A stretch of 64,000 nucleotides of DNA, taken from contig NZ_JARFYM010000007.1 in the NCBI RefSeq assembly GCF_030272705.1, forward strand, positions 168,425 to 232,424, given 5' to 3'. Both the position numbers and the translations under genes were made by a program. The stretch's first letter is position 1, and each line of letters starts with the position of its first letter. The notes beneath the pieces were generated by a model that did not search any database, was not told the DNA's origin, and worked only from the letters and a program-made list of their open reading frames with translations. The stretch comes from Rhizobium mayense. GTDB taxonomy: Bacteria > Pseudomonadota > Alphaproteobacteria > Rhizobiales > Rhizobiaceae. This document shows positions 28,787 through 37,324 of this stretch, in pieces.

Positions 28787-29044
28787 CTACATAACGGGAT
28801 GGATACTTGATACCGTCGTTCTGCCTGCTTTCGTCGTCGAATAATTGACTCTGACCTTCTCACCGACCTTGAAGCGTTCCGCTTCAATCTTCTCCGGCAG
28901 CTTGAAGACCTTTCCGCTCATCAGCGTAATCGAGTCGCCTTTCTTGTCGACGCTCTTGATCGTATCGGTAATTGCCTTTGCAAAGGCGCCAGTAGAGGAA
29001 GCGATCGCAAATATTGCCGCTGCGATGATGACTGATCTTTTCAT
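28787..29044 (-). CDS. DUF1344 family small periplasmic protein
   Basis: An 85-residue secreted protein. The N terminus is a signal peptide (MKRSVIIAAAIFAIASSTGAFA) and the mature part is a short beta domain (KSVDKKGDSITLMSGKVFKL, FKVGEKVRVNYS), the DUF1344 pattern common in rhizobia. Function is unknown. It converges on the DUF1007 gene. Confidence 0.85.
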   Translation of the reverse strand: MKRSVIIAAAIFAIASSTGAFAKAITDTIKSVDKKGDSITLMSGKVFKLPEKIEAERFKVGEKVRVNYSTTKAGRTTVSSIHPVM

Positions 29045-29411
29045 CTTCTTGATCCGTTCGATTCGATGGTTTCACCAACACCTCGCCGGCGCCAGGACAG
29101 CAGAGCCGAAACTTCCCTGCGTTGAATGCGCGTTCGCACCTTATGAGGCGACAAATCCAACTTAGACACGCAGTTTTTCAGCGAGATTGCCCGGAATATA
29201 CGGATACGTAACCTCGCCGGGGCTGAGGCCGTTCGAGGACGCCGAACGCTTGCCGGCCACCCCAACCTTACGAAACCGTATCCTTGCGGCAAGGCCGCTG
29301 TAGAGGCGCTGCGCTAGATCGCTTGCCCACCGGCGATAAACGATAACGCCGGTCGATCAATTTGGGCGGGCCTGCCCGCATGAACACCCTGCGAAAACAA
29401 AGGAATCTTCC
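29045..29411. other. Intergenic region between divergent secreted-protein genes
   Basis: About 370 bases. An open frame of 83 codons on the minus strand lacks a family signature and I do not accept it as a gene. The region should contain promoters for the DUF1344 gene and for the plus-strand two-component module. No clear operator was found. Confidence 0.5.
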
Positions 29412-29672
29412 ATGAAAAAGATTATCGCCGCGACCATTCTCGCCGCCACCGCAAGCCTCGGATTCGTCGCATCCCAAGCACACGCCGCTGCCGCACCCTG
29501 CGAACAGATGTTGAAGGATATGCGCGCAGCCAAGGCAGCGGCCAAGCTCAGCGACGCCGACATGGCAAAGGTCAAAGACCTCGAAGCCAAGGCCATCGAG
29601 CGCTGCAATGCCGATGACGACACTCGCTCGGACAAGTTTCTGGCCGACGCCATGAAGATCATGGGCAAATAA
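29412..29672 (+). CDS. Small secreted two-Cys protein (paralogue of the one at 43990)
   Basis: An 86-residue protein with a signal peptide (MKKIIAATILAATASLGFVA) and a helical mature part. Cys30 and Cys65 are exactly 35 residues apart, as Cys38 and Cys73 are in the protein encoded at 43990-44274. The shared frame is PC-x(2)-M, then A-x(2)-RC, and a C-terminal F-x(2)-A-x-K. A disulfide-linked helical hairpin is likely. A good AAAGGA ribosome site precedes it. It starts a plus-strand set with COG4705 and a two-component system. Function is unknown; a periplasmic sensor accessory or metal/redox chaperone is possible. Confidence 0.8.
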   Translation: MKKIIAATILAATASLGFVASQAHAAAAPCEQMLKDMRAAKAAAKLSDADMAKVKDLEAKAIERCNADDDTRSDKFLADAMKIMGK

Positions 29673-29696
29673 ACCGCAAATAATTGGAGAAATCCG

Positions 29697-30500
29697 ATGA
29701 CACATGCTCACACGGCGCCGGTTCAGCAGAACCGCGTTCCCGAGGTCACGATCGATTTCTGGCTGATCAAGCTGATGGCCGTGACCATGGGCGAGACGGC
29801 TGCCGACTATCTTGCCGTCAATCTCGGTCTCGGCCTGACCGTCACCTCCCTGCTGATGACCGCAGTGCTGATTGTGACCCTGGTGCTCCAGTTTGCGCAA
29901 AAGCGCTATGTTCCACCCTTCTACTGGGCAGCCGTCGTTCTCATCAGCATCGTCGGCACATTGGTCTCCGACAATCTCGTCGACAATTTCGGGGTTGCAC
30001 TTCAGACCACGGCCATCGCCTTCATGATCACGCTCGCCGTGACCTTTGCGGTCTGGTACGCGGCCGAGAGGACATTATCGATCCATACCATCTTCACGAC
30101 GCGCCGTGAGACCTTCTATTGGCTGGCCATCCTGTTCACCTTCGCTCTCGGAACGGCGGTGGGCGATCTGGTGGCGGAAGTCTTCGCGCTCGGCTATCTC
30201 ACCACCGGCATCCTCTTTGGGGGCATCATCGCGGTGATTGCGATTGCCTATTACGTCTTCAAACTGAACGCCATTCTGGCCTTCTGGTTCGCCTATATCC
30301 TGACGCGGCCGCTCGGCGCCTCGTTCGGCGATCTGCTATCGCAGCCGCAGGAATATGGCGGCCTGGGTTTCGGCACGACCGTCACCAGCCTGCTCTTCCT
30401 CGCCGTGATCGTTTGCCTGGTGATCTATATGACGCTTGCTCAAGGACCCACGGTTCAGGAACCTGTGAAGGCGGAATTCGAGGGTTCCGGGGAACAATAA
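29697..30500 (+). CDS. COG4705-type membrane protein with fourfold repeat
   Basis: A 267-residue inner-membrane protein with about eight hydrophobic segments. Four copies of a G-x(3-4)-D-x-L motif are evenly spaced: GETAADYL (32-39), GTLVSDNLVD (87-96), GTAVGDLVAE (152-161), GASFGDLLSQ (207-216). This suggests four two-helix units, each with an acidic residue in the membrane. The family is an uncharacterised membrane-anchored group; transport of a cation is a reasonable guess but unproven. It starts 24 bases after the two-Cys gene with GGAGAAATCCG before the ATG, and precedes the response regulator gene. Confidence 0.85.
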   Translation: MTHAHTAPVQQNRVPEVTIDFWLIKLMAVTMGETAADYLAVNLGLGLTVTSLLMTAVLIVTLVLQFAQKRYVPPFYWAAVVLISIVGTLVSDNLVDNFGVALQTTAIAFMITLAVTFAVWYAAERTLSIHTIFTTRRETFYWLAILFTFALGTAVGDLVAEVFALGYLTTGILFGGIIAVIAIAYYVFKLNAILAFWFAYILTRPLGASFGDLLSQPQEYGGLGFGTTVTSLLFLAVIVCLVIYMTLAQGPTVQEPVKAEFEGSGEQ

Positions 30501-30635
30501 CCTGCTCTTCAGGTTGGTGAAATGAGTTTGCAGTAATCGATATGTTCGCACTCGCCGGTCGCAATGAGAGTCGGCACACCGCGGATGAACTCGCCTCAAA
30601 ACGGCATCATGGCCGGAATAGGAACAGATCGTTTC

Positions 30636-31313
30636 ATGCGCATACTGCTCATAGAAGACGACATCAAAATTGGAGAATTCGTCTCGCGCGGCCTGCGGGA
30701 AGCAGGGCACGTATGCGACATGCTTTCGGATGGACAGGACGGACTTTTCCATGCCATCCGTGAGACCTATGACATCTTTATCATCGACCGGATGTTACCC
30801 GGTCTCGACGGCCTGTCGATCATGCGCTCGATGCGCGCCGCCGGCGTCAAAACGCCGGCGCTCTTTCTAACCGCGATCGCAGGTATCGATGACCGGGTGG
30901 AGGGTCTCGAGGCAGGCGCCGACGACTACCTCGTCAAACCATTCGCCTTCTCCGAACTCCTGGCGCGGGTCAACGCACTCGCCCGCCGTCCGCCCGCTGT
31001 GTCCGAAAAGACCATGCTGCAGGTCGCCGACCTGACGATGGACGTGATGAAGCGCCGCGTCACCAGAGCCGGGGTCGAGATCGAGCTGCAGCCGCGGGAA
31101 TTCACGCTTCTGGAGGTACTCGCCCGCAACGAAGGCCGGGTTCTCACCAGGACCATGCTTCTCGAACGCGTATGGGATTTCCATTTCGATCCGAAGACCA
31201 GCGTGGTCGAAACGCATATCAGCAGATTGCGCGGCAAGATCGACAAGCCCTTCGACGTGCCGCTCCTGCACACGATCAGAAACACCGGTTATTCGTTGCA
31301 TGCGCCGCGATAA
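30636..31313 (+). CDS. OmpR-family response regulator
   Basis: A 225-residue regulator: receiver with MRILLIEDD, phosphoacceptor Asp51 in FIIDRMLPGLDG, VKPF Lys motif, and a C-terminal winged helix ending in IRNTGYSLHAPR. The open frame extends upstream, but ATG 30636 gives the standard receiver N terminus. It overlaps the histidine kinase gene by 14 bases and forms a cognate pair. Sequence resembles the QseB/PmrA/CusR type. Probable targets are the neighbouring porin, COG4705 and two-Cys genes. Confidence 0.93.
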   Translation: MRILLIEDDIKIGEFVSRGLREAGHVCDMLSDGQDGLFHAIRETYDIFIIDRMLPGLDGLSIMRSMRAAGVKTPALFLTAIAGIDDRVEGLEAGADDYLVKPFAFSELLARVNALARRPPAVSEKTMLQVADLTMDVMKRRVTRAGVEIELQPREFTLLEVLARNEGRVLTRTMLLERVWDFHFDPKTSVVETHISRLRGKIDKPFDVPLLHTIRNTGYSLHAPR

Positions 31314-32661
31314 CATTCTGCGCAGCTCATCGTTTCGTCTGGCGTTGATCTTTTCGCTGATGTTTATCAGCGCGTTCATAGTGACGGGCCTGATCGTCTT
31401 TCAGCTTGTGAAATGGGAATTTCAGCAGCGACAGGACCAGACGATCCAGGAGACCTTTGCCGTAATTGCCGCAGCCTACGGCGATCAGGACATCCAGGAC
31501 CTGCTGGATACGGTTGAGACCTACAGCAGAGCAAGCGGCGACCGCCAGCGCGTATTTTCGCTCGTCGATCCCTCCGGCAAGGTCCTTGCCGGCAATATTC
31601 CCGACCTCAAATTTCCGGAGGGCTGGAGCGACGTTGACGGCGACAAGATACGATTGCCAGGGGATCAGCAATACCGGATTTTCTCGGGCACCGTCGACGG
31701 TAACCGCCTGACCGTCGGCCTCAGTCAGAGGGAAACCAAAAACATTGAAGCGATCATGCTGCAAAGCTTCAGCTGGGCCTCCATCATTGTCCTGCTGCTC
31801 GCAATTTGCGGCGGTGGGTTGATTGCCCTGCGATTGCAAAGGCGTTTTGGCGCCGTTCGAAGCACGATGGAACATATAGCGCGCGGAAACCTCGACGCGC
31901 GCGTCCCAATCGTCGGAGGCGGCGATGACGTCGATTTGCTGTCCTATGACATCAACGACGCCCTTGCCCGCCTGGCGGCGACCGTCGATGGAATGCGGCA
32001 AGTCAGCACCGATATAGCCCATGACCTGAAATCCCCACTCAACCGCCTCAAGATGACGGTCGACGAAGCACTCGCGAAACAGGAAACGGGACTAACGGTC
32101 ATTCAGGAACTCGAGGCCGCGAGTTCGGAAGCCGACCGCATCAATGAAACCTTTGAGGCATTGCTGCGGATTGCTCAGATCGAAGCAGGAGCCCGCAAAT
32201 CCAGATTCGGCAAGGTCGACCTCAGCGATATGCTGCAGTCCCTTGATGACATCTATTCCAATGTCGCCGAGGACAATGGCCAACGGCTTAAAACCAGCAT
32301 TGGTAAGCCCAACGAGGTCATTTTGGGTGATCGGGAACTGCTGACGCAGATGTATGCCAACCTCATCGAGAACGCCATTCGCCATTGTCCGTCCGGAACC
32401 GACATAGTGGTCCGGTGTGAAGCAGATGCCGAAACGATAGCGACGAGTGTCGAAGACAACGGCCTCGGCATTCCCGAGCAGGAACACGGCAACATTTTCC
32501 GCCGCCTCTACAGGCTGGAAAAAAGCCGCACATCGCCGGGCAGTGGGCTAGGACTCAGCCTGGTAAAGGCTATCGCCGACCTCCATGGCGCTGGGATACT
32601 CGTGGAAAACTCACGACCTGGCTTGCGGATAAAGGTCATCTTTCCGAGGTTCGTTCAATGA
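31300..32661 (+). CDS. Sensor histidine kinase
   Basis: A 453-residue inner-membrane kinase. A first membrane segment (about 10-35), a periplasmic domain to about residue 150, a second membrane segment, HAMP, then HisKA with His241 in TDIAHDLKSPLNRLKM, and HATPase with N-box NLIENAIRHC, G1 VEDNGLGIP and G2 GSGLGLSLVKAI. It overlaps its regulator gene by 14 bases. The stop forms ATGA with a downstream frame that leads into the MipA gene, suggesting co-transcription. The stimulus is unknown. Confidence 0.93.
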   Translation: MRRDNILRSSSFRLALIFSLMFISAFIVTGLIVFQLVKWEFQQRQDQTIQETFAVIAAAYGDQDIQDLLDTVETYSRASGDRQRVFSLVDPSGKVLAGNIPDLKFPEGWSDVDGDKIRLPGDQQYRIFSGTVDGNRLTVGLSQRETKNIEAIMLQSFSWASIIVLLLAICGGGLIALRLQRRFGAVRSTMEHIARGNLDARVPIVGGGDDVDLLSYDINDALARLAATVDGMRQVSTDIAHDLKSPLNRLKMTVDEALAKQETGLTVIQELEAASSEADRINETFEALLRIAQIEAGARKSRFGKVDLSDMLQSLDDIYSNVAEDNGQRLKTSIGKPNEVILGDRELLTQMYANLIENAIRHCPSGTDIVVRCEADAETIATSVEDNGLGIPEQEHGNIFRRLYRLEKSRTSPGSGLGLSLVKAIADLHGAGILVENSRPGLRIKVIFPRFVQ

Positions 32662-32825
32662 AGCCTCAAAGGTTCTGCACCGTGTCTTCCGCGAAACACC
32701 GGCCGAGTACAGCGATTGCATCTCAAGTTTTTTCTGTTTTTAAAACCGCAGGACGTGTTAGTAATGCCGCGGGGGGCGATCTGCCCGTGAATCGGTGTCA
32801 GCGATCGGGGATGGGTGTTGGCTTA

Positions 32826-33668
32826 ATGTTCAGCGTGAAGACATCTTTCTTCGCCAGGTTTTTGGCGTTTACGGGAATGGTTCTGCCAGCAACATCCGCG
32901 ATCACCGCGGTTCCGGCCTTCGCGGAGGAGGCGGCGAAATCTGGCTCGACCACCTGGGTCGTGACGCTTGGCGGTACGGTCGAATACGGGCCTTCCTACG
33001 AGGGATCGAAGCATCTCTCCTTTAGCGGCCTGCCATCTTTTGACGTCCATCGCCTCGGCGAAACTCAGGATTACAGCGCCCCGGACGACAACATCGACTA
33101 TGGCCTGTTCGACCTCGGCGGCATCGAAATCGGCCCCGTCGTCGGTCTCAGGGGTGGGCGCTCGGCATTTGAGGATTCTAACCTCAACGGCCTGCACAGG
33201 GTTCGTTGGAATTTCGATGCGGGCGCATTCGCGCAATATTGGCCGATAGAAAATCAGTTGCGGGTGCGGGCGGAGGTGCGCCAGGCGCTGTGGGGTGGCG
33301 ATGGCCTTCTTGCCGATCTGTCACTCGATTGGTTCCAGCCGGTTGGAGACAGATGGCTTCTGTCCGCCGGGCCGCGCCTGTCGCTGGCAAACTCCGCCTA
33401 CATGCGCAATAATTTCGGAATTTCCGCGAGCGAGTCGGCGAAGAATGGCCATCTCAGCGCCTTTGACGCCAGCGGCGGCATCAAATCCGTCGGCTTCACG
33501 GTGGCCGCGACCTATACGATCTCGCCCGCCTGGAGCGTGCAGCTCTACGACAAGTACAGCCGTCTGGTAAGCGACGCCGCCGACAGCCCGATCACCTCAC
33601 AAATCGGCTCACCCAACCAGAACGTTATCGGCTTTACCCTCAACAGAACGTTCGACATCCGGTTTTAG
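32826..33668 (+). CDS. MipA/OmpV family outer-membrane protein
   Basis: A 280-residue beta-barrel with a signal peptide (FLAFTGMVLPATSAITAVPA). The mature part opens WVVTLGGTVEYGPSYEGSKHLSFSGLP and has alternating aromatic strands, ending NRTFDIRF with a terminal Phe. MipA/OmpV proteins are scaffolds or porins often controlled by envelope two-component systems. Start is set at ATG 32826; a frame from 32658 overlaps the kinase stop (ATGA), but the extra 56 residues look non-secretory. The gene's last 60 bases overlap the convergent cfa gene. Confidence 0.87.
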   Translation: MFSVKTSFFARFLAFTGMVLPATSAITAVPAFAEEAAKSGSTTWVVTLGGTVEYGPSYEGSKHLSFSGLPSFDVHRLGETQDYSAPDDNIDYGLFDLGGIEIGPVVGLRGGRSAFEDSNLNGLHRVRWNFDAGAFAQYWPIENQLRVRAEVRQALWGGDGLLADLSLDWFQPVGDRWLLSAGPRLSLANSAYMRNNFGISASESAKNGHLSAFDASGGIKSVGFTVAATYTISPAWSVQLYDKYSRLVSDAADSPITSQIGSPNQNVIGFTLNRTFDIRF

Positions 33669-34949
33669 AGATCGGCGTGCTTCGTTCCGGGCGATGTAAT
33701 CCCGCGTGACCGGGACGACGTCATTGCGCTTGCTCATCTGAATCTGGAAGACAACGAGGTCTTCGTACCGGAACGCAGCTTCCGCGGTCGAAAGATAATA
33801 TTCCCACATGCGGCAGAAGCGTTCGTCATAGAGCTCCGCCACCTCAGCCCAGCGCGCCATGAAACGCTCGCGCCAGTTGGCGAGGGTCCAGGCGTAGTGC
33901 AGCCGCAACACCTCGACATCGGTAACCGACAATCCCGCGGCCTCTATTTCCGGAACGATCTCCGAAAGCGCGGGAATATAGCCACCGGGGAAGATGTATT
34001 TGTCGAGCCAGGGCGTAGTAAAGCCCGGTGTCGCCGCACAGCCAATGGTGTGCAGCACCATGATGCCGTCATCTTCCAGCAACTCGGCGCATTTGCGGAA
34101 GAAGGTCCGATAGGATGCAAGGCCGACATGCTCGAACATGCCGACCGAGACGATCCTGTCGAAATGGCCCGTCAGGCTGCGGTAGTCCCTGAGCGCAAAC
34201 TGAACTTCCCCCTTCGATCGATCGATGCTGGCGGGCACCCGTTTCGACGCATACTCGTGCTGCTCTTCGGACAGGGTGACGCCGAGCACGTAGCCGCCCG
34301 GTGCCTGCTCGGCCAGATGCAGGGCAAGGCCACCCCAGCCGCAACCGATGTCGAGAATGCTGTGATCCGGCTCGATCAGCAGCTTGGCCGCCAGGTGCCT
34401 TTTCTTGGCCAGCTGCGCCTCTTCGAGGGACTGGTCGGGATGCTCGAAATAGGCGCAGGAATATTGCCGGTCCGCATCCAGAAAAAGTTCGTAGAGCCGG
34501 CCATCGAGATCGTAGTGATGCGCGACGTTGGTCTTCGAGCGCCCCGGCAGATTGCGGTGGCGGAAAATGCGCAGCCGCGTCCGGATGTGGTCGATCACGC
34601 GGGCAATGAACGGATGCGTGCTGTTTTGCGCCTCCCGCAACATCATCGCGACAAAATCGTAGAGCGAGCCTTGTTCGACAAGGAAACGGTCATCCATATA
34701 GAGCTCGCCGAGCCTGAGATCAGCGTCGATCAGAAAGGCCCATTGCGCGCGCGTATCGGTAAAGCGGACATGAACCGGCTGACCACTGCCATCGCCGAAT
34801 GTCAGAACGCGGCCGGCTGCCGTCGTCACCGTCAGCGATCCTCGCGTCACGATATGCGAAAGCGCGCGTTTCAGGCTCCAGTCCGAAAGGCTGGACGCGA
34901 CAGCAGCGCCTTTGTTTTGGCGACGATCTTCAGCTTGCAATCGGGACAT
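33609..34949 (-). CDS. cfa: Cyclopropane-fatty-acyl-phospholipid synthase
   Basis: A 446-residue SAM-dependent enzyme that turns cis double bonds of membrane lipids into cyclopropane rings. The SAM motif LDIGCGWGGLALHLA is at 199-213. Active-site positions known from E. coli CFA synthase are recognisable: Cys165 in YSCAYF, the Glu of MFEHVG, the His of LHTIG, and a Tyr in EYYLSTAE. It is the last gene of a nine-gene operon, its start overlapping the previous stop by one base. Its presence beside a desaturase suggests that a desaturated acyl chain is cyclopropanated. The 3' end overlaps the convergent porin gene by 60 bases. Confidence 0.93.
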   Translation of the reverse strand: MSRLQAEDRRQNKGAAVASSLSDWSLKRALSHIVTRGSLTVTTAAGRVLTFGDGSGQPVHVRFTDTRAQWAFLIDADLRLGELYMDDRFLVEQGSLYDFVAMMLREAQNSTHPFIARVIDHIRTRLRIFRHRNLPGRSKTNVAHHYDLDGRLYELFLDADRQYSCAYFEHPDQSLEEAQLAKKRHLAAKLLIEPDHSILDIGCGWGGLALHLAEQAPGGYVLGVTLSEEQHEYASKRVPASIDRSKGEVQFALRDYRSLTGHFDRIVSVGMFEHVGLASYRTFFRKCAELLEDDGIMVLHTIGCAATPGFTTPWLDKYIFPGGYIPALSEIVPEIEAAGLSVTDVEVLRLHYAWTLANWRERFMARWAEVAELYDERFCRMWEYYLSTAEAAFRYEDLVVFQIQMSKRNDVVPVTRDYIARNEARRSLKPDVERSVEGKADNVLVG

Positions 34950-35377
34950 TACCTATCCTTACCTGTGTCGACGCGAAGAGAATTGTGCTTCGTGTCCCAG
35001 TCATCCTGGCGTGCCCCTTCACCGGCAGCGCCCGCGATCAGCCAGACACCCGTCAGGATCAATCCGCTGCCGACCACCTGCAGGCCGACGATCGGCTCGC
35101 CGAAGACGAACCAGCCGGTCGCGATGATCAGCACGTAGCTGATGCCGGAAAGGGGAAAGGCCCGGCTCAGGTCAAGTTCGGAAAGCACGTTCATCCATAT
35201 GAAGAAGCAGAGGATTTCGGCAGCGATCGCCGCCAGAATCCAGTGCGATGCGAGCGCCTGCCATAGCCAGTCCGCGCCGGCGGCGCCGTCCAATTGCGCG
35301 GCCCCGTGCTTGATGAAGAATTGGTACAGCGTGTTCAACACCGGGACGGCCAACCAGGATAAGCGCATCGACATCAT
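34949..35377 (-). CDS. SMR/EamA-type four-helix transporter subunit
   Basis: A 142-residue membrane protein with four hydrophobic segments (LSWLAVPVLNTLYQFFIKHG, a second from about 45, then AFPLSGISYVLIIATGWFVFG, and a last from about 90), the size of an SMR or ArnE/ArnF subunit. The helix-3 P-L-x-x-I-S-Y-V-L motif is shared with the other small subunit encoded in this operon (38183-38536), so the two probably form a heterodimer. The C-terminal 30 residues are polar. The start overlaps the GNAT stop (ATGA). Substrate may be the operon's lipid product. Confidence 0.82.
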   Translation of the reverse strand: MMSMRLSWLAVPVLNTLYQFFIKHGAAQLDGAAGADWLWQALASHWILAAIAAEILCFFIWMNVLSELDLSRAFPLSGISYVLIIATGWFVFGEPIVGLQVVGSGLILTGVWLIAGAAGEGARQDDWDTKHNSLRVDTGKDR

Positions 35378-36522
35378 TGGCCTGCCTCGTCTGTTGAAAA
35401 CAGCGGGGAAGCCAGCCGCAGTATTTTCTGAAGAAAGGGATTGCGATGGCGGAAGAACATCGCGTTGGCGGTCAGCTTGCTGCCAAGCCGTATCTTGTTT
35501 TCATAATAGGCCTGGCCGCTCTGATAACGGCCTATGCCGTGTTCCAGGCAATAGCGCAGATTGGTGAACCAACTCAGGAAATACAGATTGTACGGCCGTC
35601 CCGCTTCGCCATCCATGCAGAAGAATTTGTCGATGGCGACGCGTTCGTCATGGACGATCAAATTGGCGGCAAGCAACCTGTCCTCGACGAAGTAGAAGGC
35701 GCAGAAAGAGCGACCGCGCATGCTGGAAAGGATTCCCTCGAAGTACTCGGCCGTAAGCTCCTCGAACTGCCATTCGCTGCGATTGCGGGTGTCATGGTAG
35801 AGCGCCACGACCTCCGGCAGGAAATCGCCGAAATCCGTTCGAATCTCGACCCTGACCTGCTGGAAGGACTTCATCTTGCGGCGCATGTCCTTGCGCGTCC
35901 CCGAGGAAAGCCGGGCGAGATATTCGTCGATCGACTTGAAATCGATGTCGAGCCAGGCGGTCGGCAGGCCGCCGATCATCGCGTAGCGACGGGCCGAGAG
36001 CGGGCCGTCGAGTTCGGCTGCAATCGGCTGAGGAATATCCTTGAGGCCCATCAGCGCGCAGTCTTCCGTCGCCGCAAGCTGTTCGAAGAATGACAACAGG
36101 GTCGCAAACAGCGCCTCGCGGCGTTCCAGCGGCACATCGGGGTGAAAGCCGACCGTGCCGGTTTCCGTGCAGGGTGAACCGAGACAGGCGAGGCGCAGCG
36201 TCAGGAAACCCGGGAAGCGCTGCCGTATGCGACGCACCACCTTTCGCAGAAAACCGTCTTCCAGTGTCGTGTCCAAGGCATAGGGGCAGAGGAAAGCCGG
36301 CATCGCGGCGCTGACCCGTCCGTCTTCCACGACGGTAATGTAGCGCCATTCGAAACCGGCGATGCCGGCCTCCTCGATGGCCAGCAGGCAATCATAGTCC
36401 TCGACCTGATCGTGAAAGCACGCGTTCCAGGCATCGCGTCCGATGGCGCGGATGCTGAAATGCACCTCGGCAACCGGATCGCGCGCTGGCGCCAGCGAAG
36501 GATTAGGCGACAGCTGCAACAT
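35374..36522 (-). CDS. GNAT acyltransferase, FemAB/CelD-like (PF13480 type)
   Basis: A 382-residue protein of the Acetyltransf_6 type with a double GNAT fold. Typical are SSGTRKDMRRKMKSF, the DTRNRSEWQFEELTAEYF stretch, and RYQSGQAYYENKIRLGS near the C terminus. Family members transfer acyl or aminoacyl groups in cell-wall or exopolysaccharide pathways, and some N-acylate amino compounds. ATG 36522 with GAGGCGACGAG upstream is chosen; it overlaps the hydrolase stop by 20 bases. Its role in the operon could be amide formation, but this is inference. Confidence 0.85.
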   Translation of the reverse strand: MLQLSPNPSLAPARDPVAEVHFSIRAIGRDAWNACFHDQVEDYDCLLAIEEAGIAGFEWRYITVVEDGRVSAAMPAFLCPYALDTTLEDGFLRKVVRRIRQRFPGFLTLRLACLGSPCTETGTVGFHPDVPLERREALFATLLSFFEQLAATEDCALMGLKDIPQPIAAELDGPLSARRYAMIGGLPTAWLDIDFKSIDEYLARLSSGTRKDMRRKMKSFQQVRVEIRTDFGDFLPEVVALYHDTRNRSEWQFEELTAEYFEGILSSMRGRSFCAFYFVEDRLLAANLIVHDERVAIDKFFCMDGEAGRPYNLYFLSWFTNLRYCLEHGIGRYQSGQAYYENKIRLGSKLTANAMFFRHRNPFLQKILRLASPLFSTDEAGQ

Positions 36523-37324
36523 GGCTCGTCGCCTCGAAGAAATCCGCGGTGAAATTCGCCACCTGCCGATGCTGACGGTCGACATGGATCATGTGGTAAC
36601 TGTCCTTGATCCATATGAGCTCGTGCGGGCCGCCTATATGGTCGGAAATATAGCGTGCATGCCTGGGATTGCTGAGGTCGTCGTCCTCGGCGTGCAGAAT
36701 CAGCGTGGGCGTTCTGATCTGCGGCAACTTATCTCTGAGAGTCTTGCCCAGCCGATGCATCTCGACGAGCCCCCTTCCGGGGAATTTCTCGAGAACGCCC
36801 TCCCCTCCCATGGCCTCGACCAGCCGGCGCAGCCGATCGTCCTTGATCCCGAGGGATGCGGTTTCGCGAAAATTGAGACGGTCGATTAAAGGAATGCGGC
36901 AAAGCCAGCCGATTTGCGACGACAGCAACGGATAATAGAACGGGACATCCCAGCCGTCATAATGAAAGCAGGGGGAATAGATGGCGACGGCACTGATCGT
37001 CTCCGGACGTCTTTCTGCCGCCAGTATGGAAAGCTTGCCGCCGACGCAGATACCGGCCGCAAAGACCTGCTGCGTTCGCTTCGCAAGGAAATCCGAAGCC
37101 CGCTCGACGCTTTCCAGCCAGTCCTCCCACCGCGACCGCCGAAGGGTACGGGCGTCGACCCCATGGCCGGCTAGAAGCGGTGCATAGACACTGTAGCCCC
37201 TGCGATGGAGATGGCGGGCGACCAGCTTCATTTCAGCCGGGGCCCCGGTCAGCCCATGAATCAGCAGGACGCCTTTTCCGTTTGAGCCTTCCCAAAAGAA
37301 GCTCAACCCATCATCTAACTTCAT
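36503..37324 (-). CDS. Alpha/beta-hydrolase-fold protein with Cys nucleophile elbow
   Basis: A 273-residue protein resembling monoacylglycerol lipase or carboxylesterase. The oxyanion motif is LIHGLTGAP (21-29). The nucleophile elbow reads GICVGG (91-96), with Cys93 where lipases have Ser, as in PHA synthase (GxCxG) and dienelactone hydrolase. Probable Asp is in HAEDDDLS (211-218) and His in DSYHMIH (241-247). Cys could favour acyl transfer rather than hydrolysis. The ATG at 37324 gives a standard N terminus; it overlaps the desaturase stop by 14 bases. Confidence 0.88.
   Translation of the reverse strand: MKLDDGLSFFWEGSNGKGVLLIHGLTGAPAEMKLVARHLHRRGYSVYAPLLAGHGVDARTLRRSRWEDWLESVERASDFLAKRTQQVFAAGICVGGKLSILAAERRPETISAVAIYSPCFHYDGWDVPFYYPLLSSQIGWLCRIPLIDRLNFRETASLGIKDDRLRRLVEAMGGEGVLEKFPGRGLVEMHRLGKTLRDKLPQIRTPTLILHAEDDDLSNPRHARYISDHIGGPHELIWIKDSYHMIHVDRQHRQVANFTADFFEATSHVAAVA

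Noticed and set aside
29041..29292. 83-codon minus-strand frame upstream of DUF1344
   Set aside because: No ribosome site or family similarity; overlaps the DUF1344 promoter region.
32658..32825. N-terminal extension of the MipA protein from the ATGA overlap
   Set aside because: The extra residues are polar and would place the signal peptide 56 residues inside the protein; the overlap may still reflect coupling.
33897..35138. 413-codon plus-strand frame opposite cfa
   Set aside because: Antisense shadow of the CFA synthase gene.
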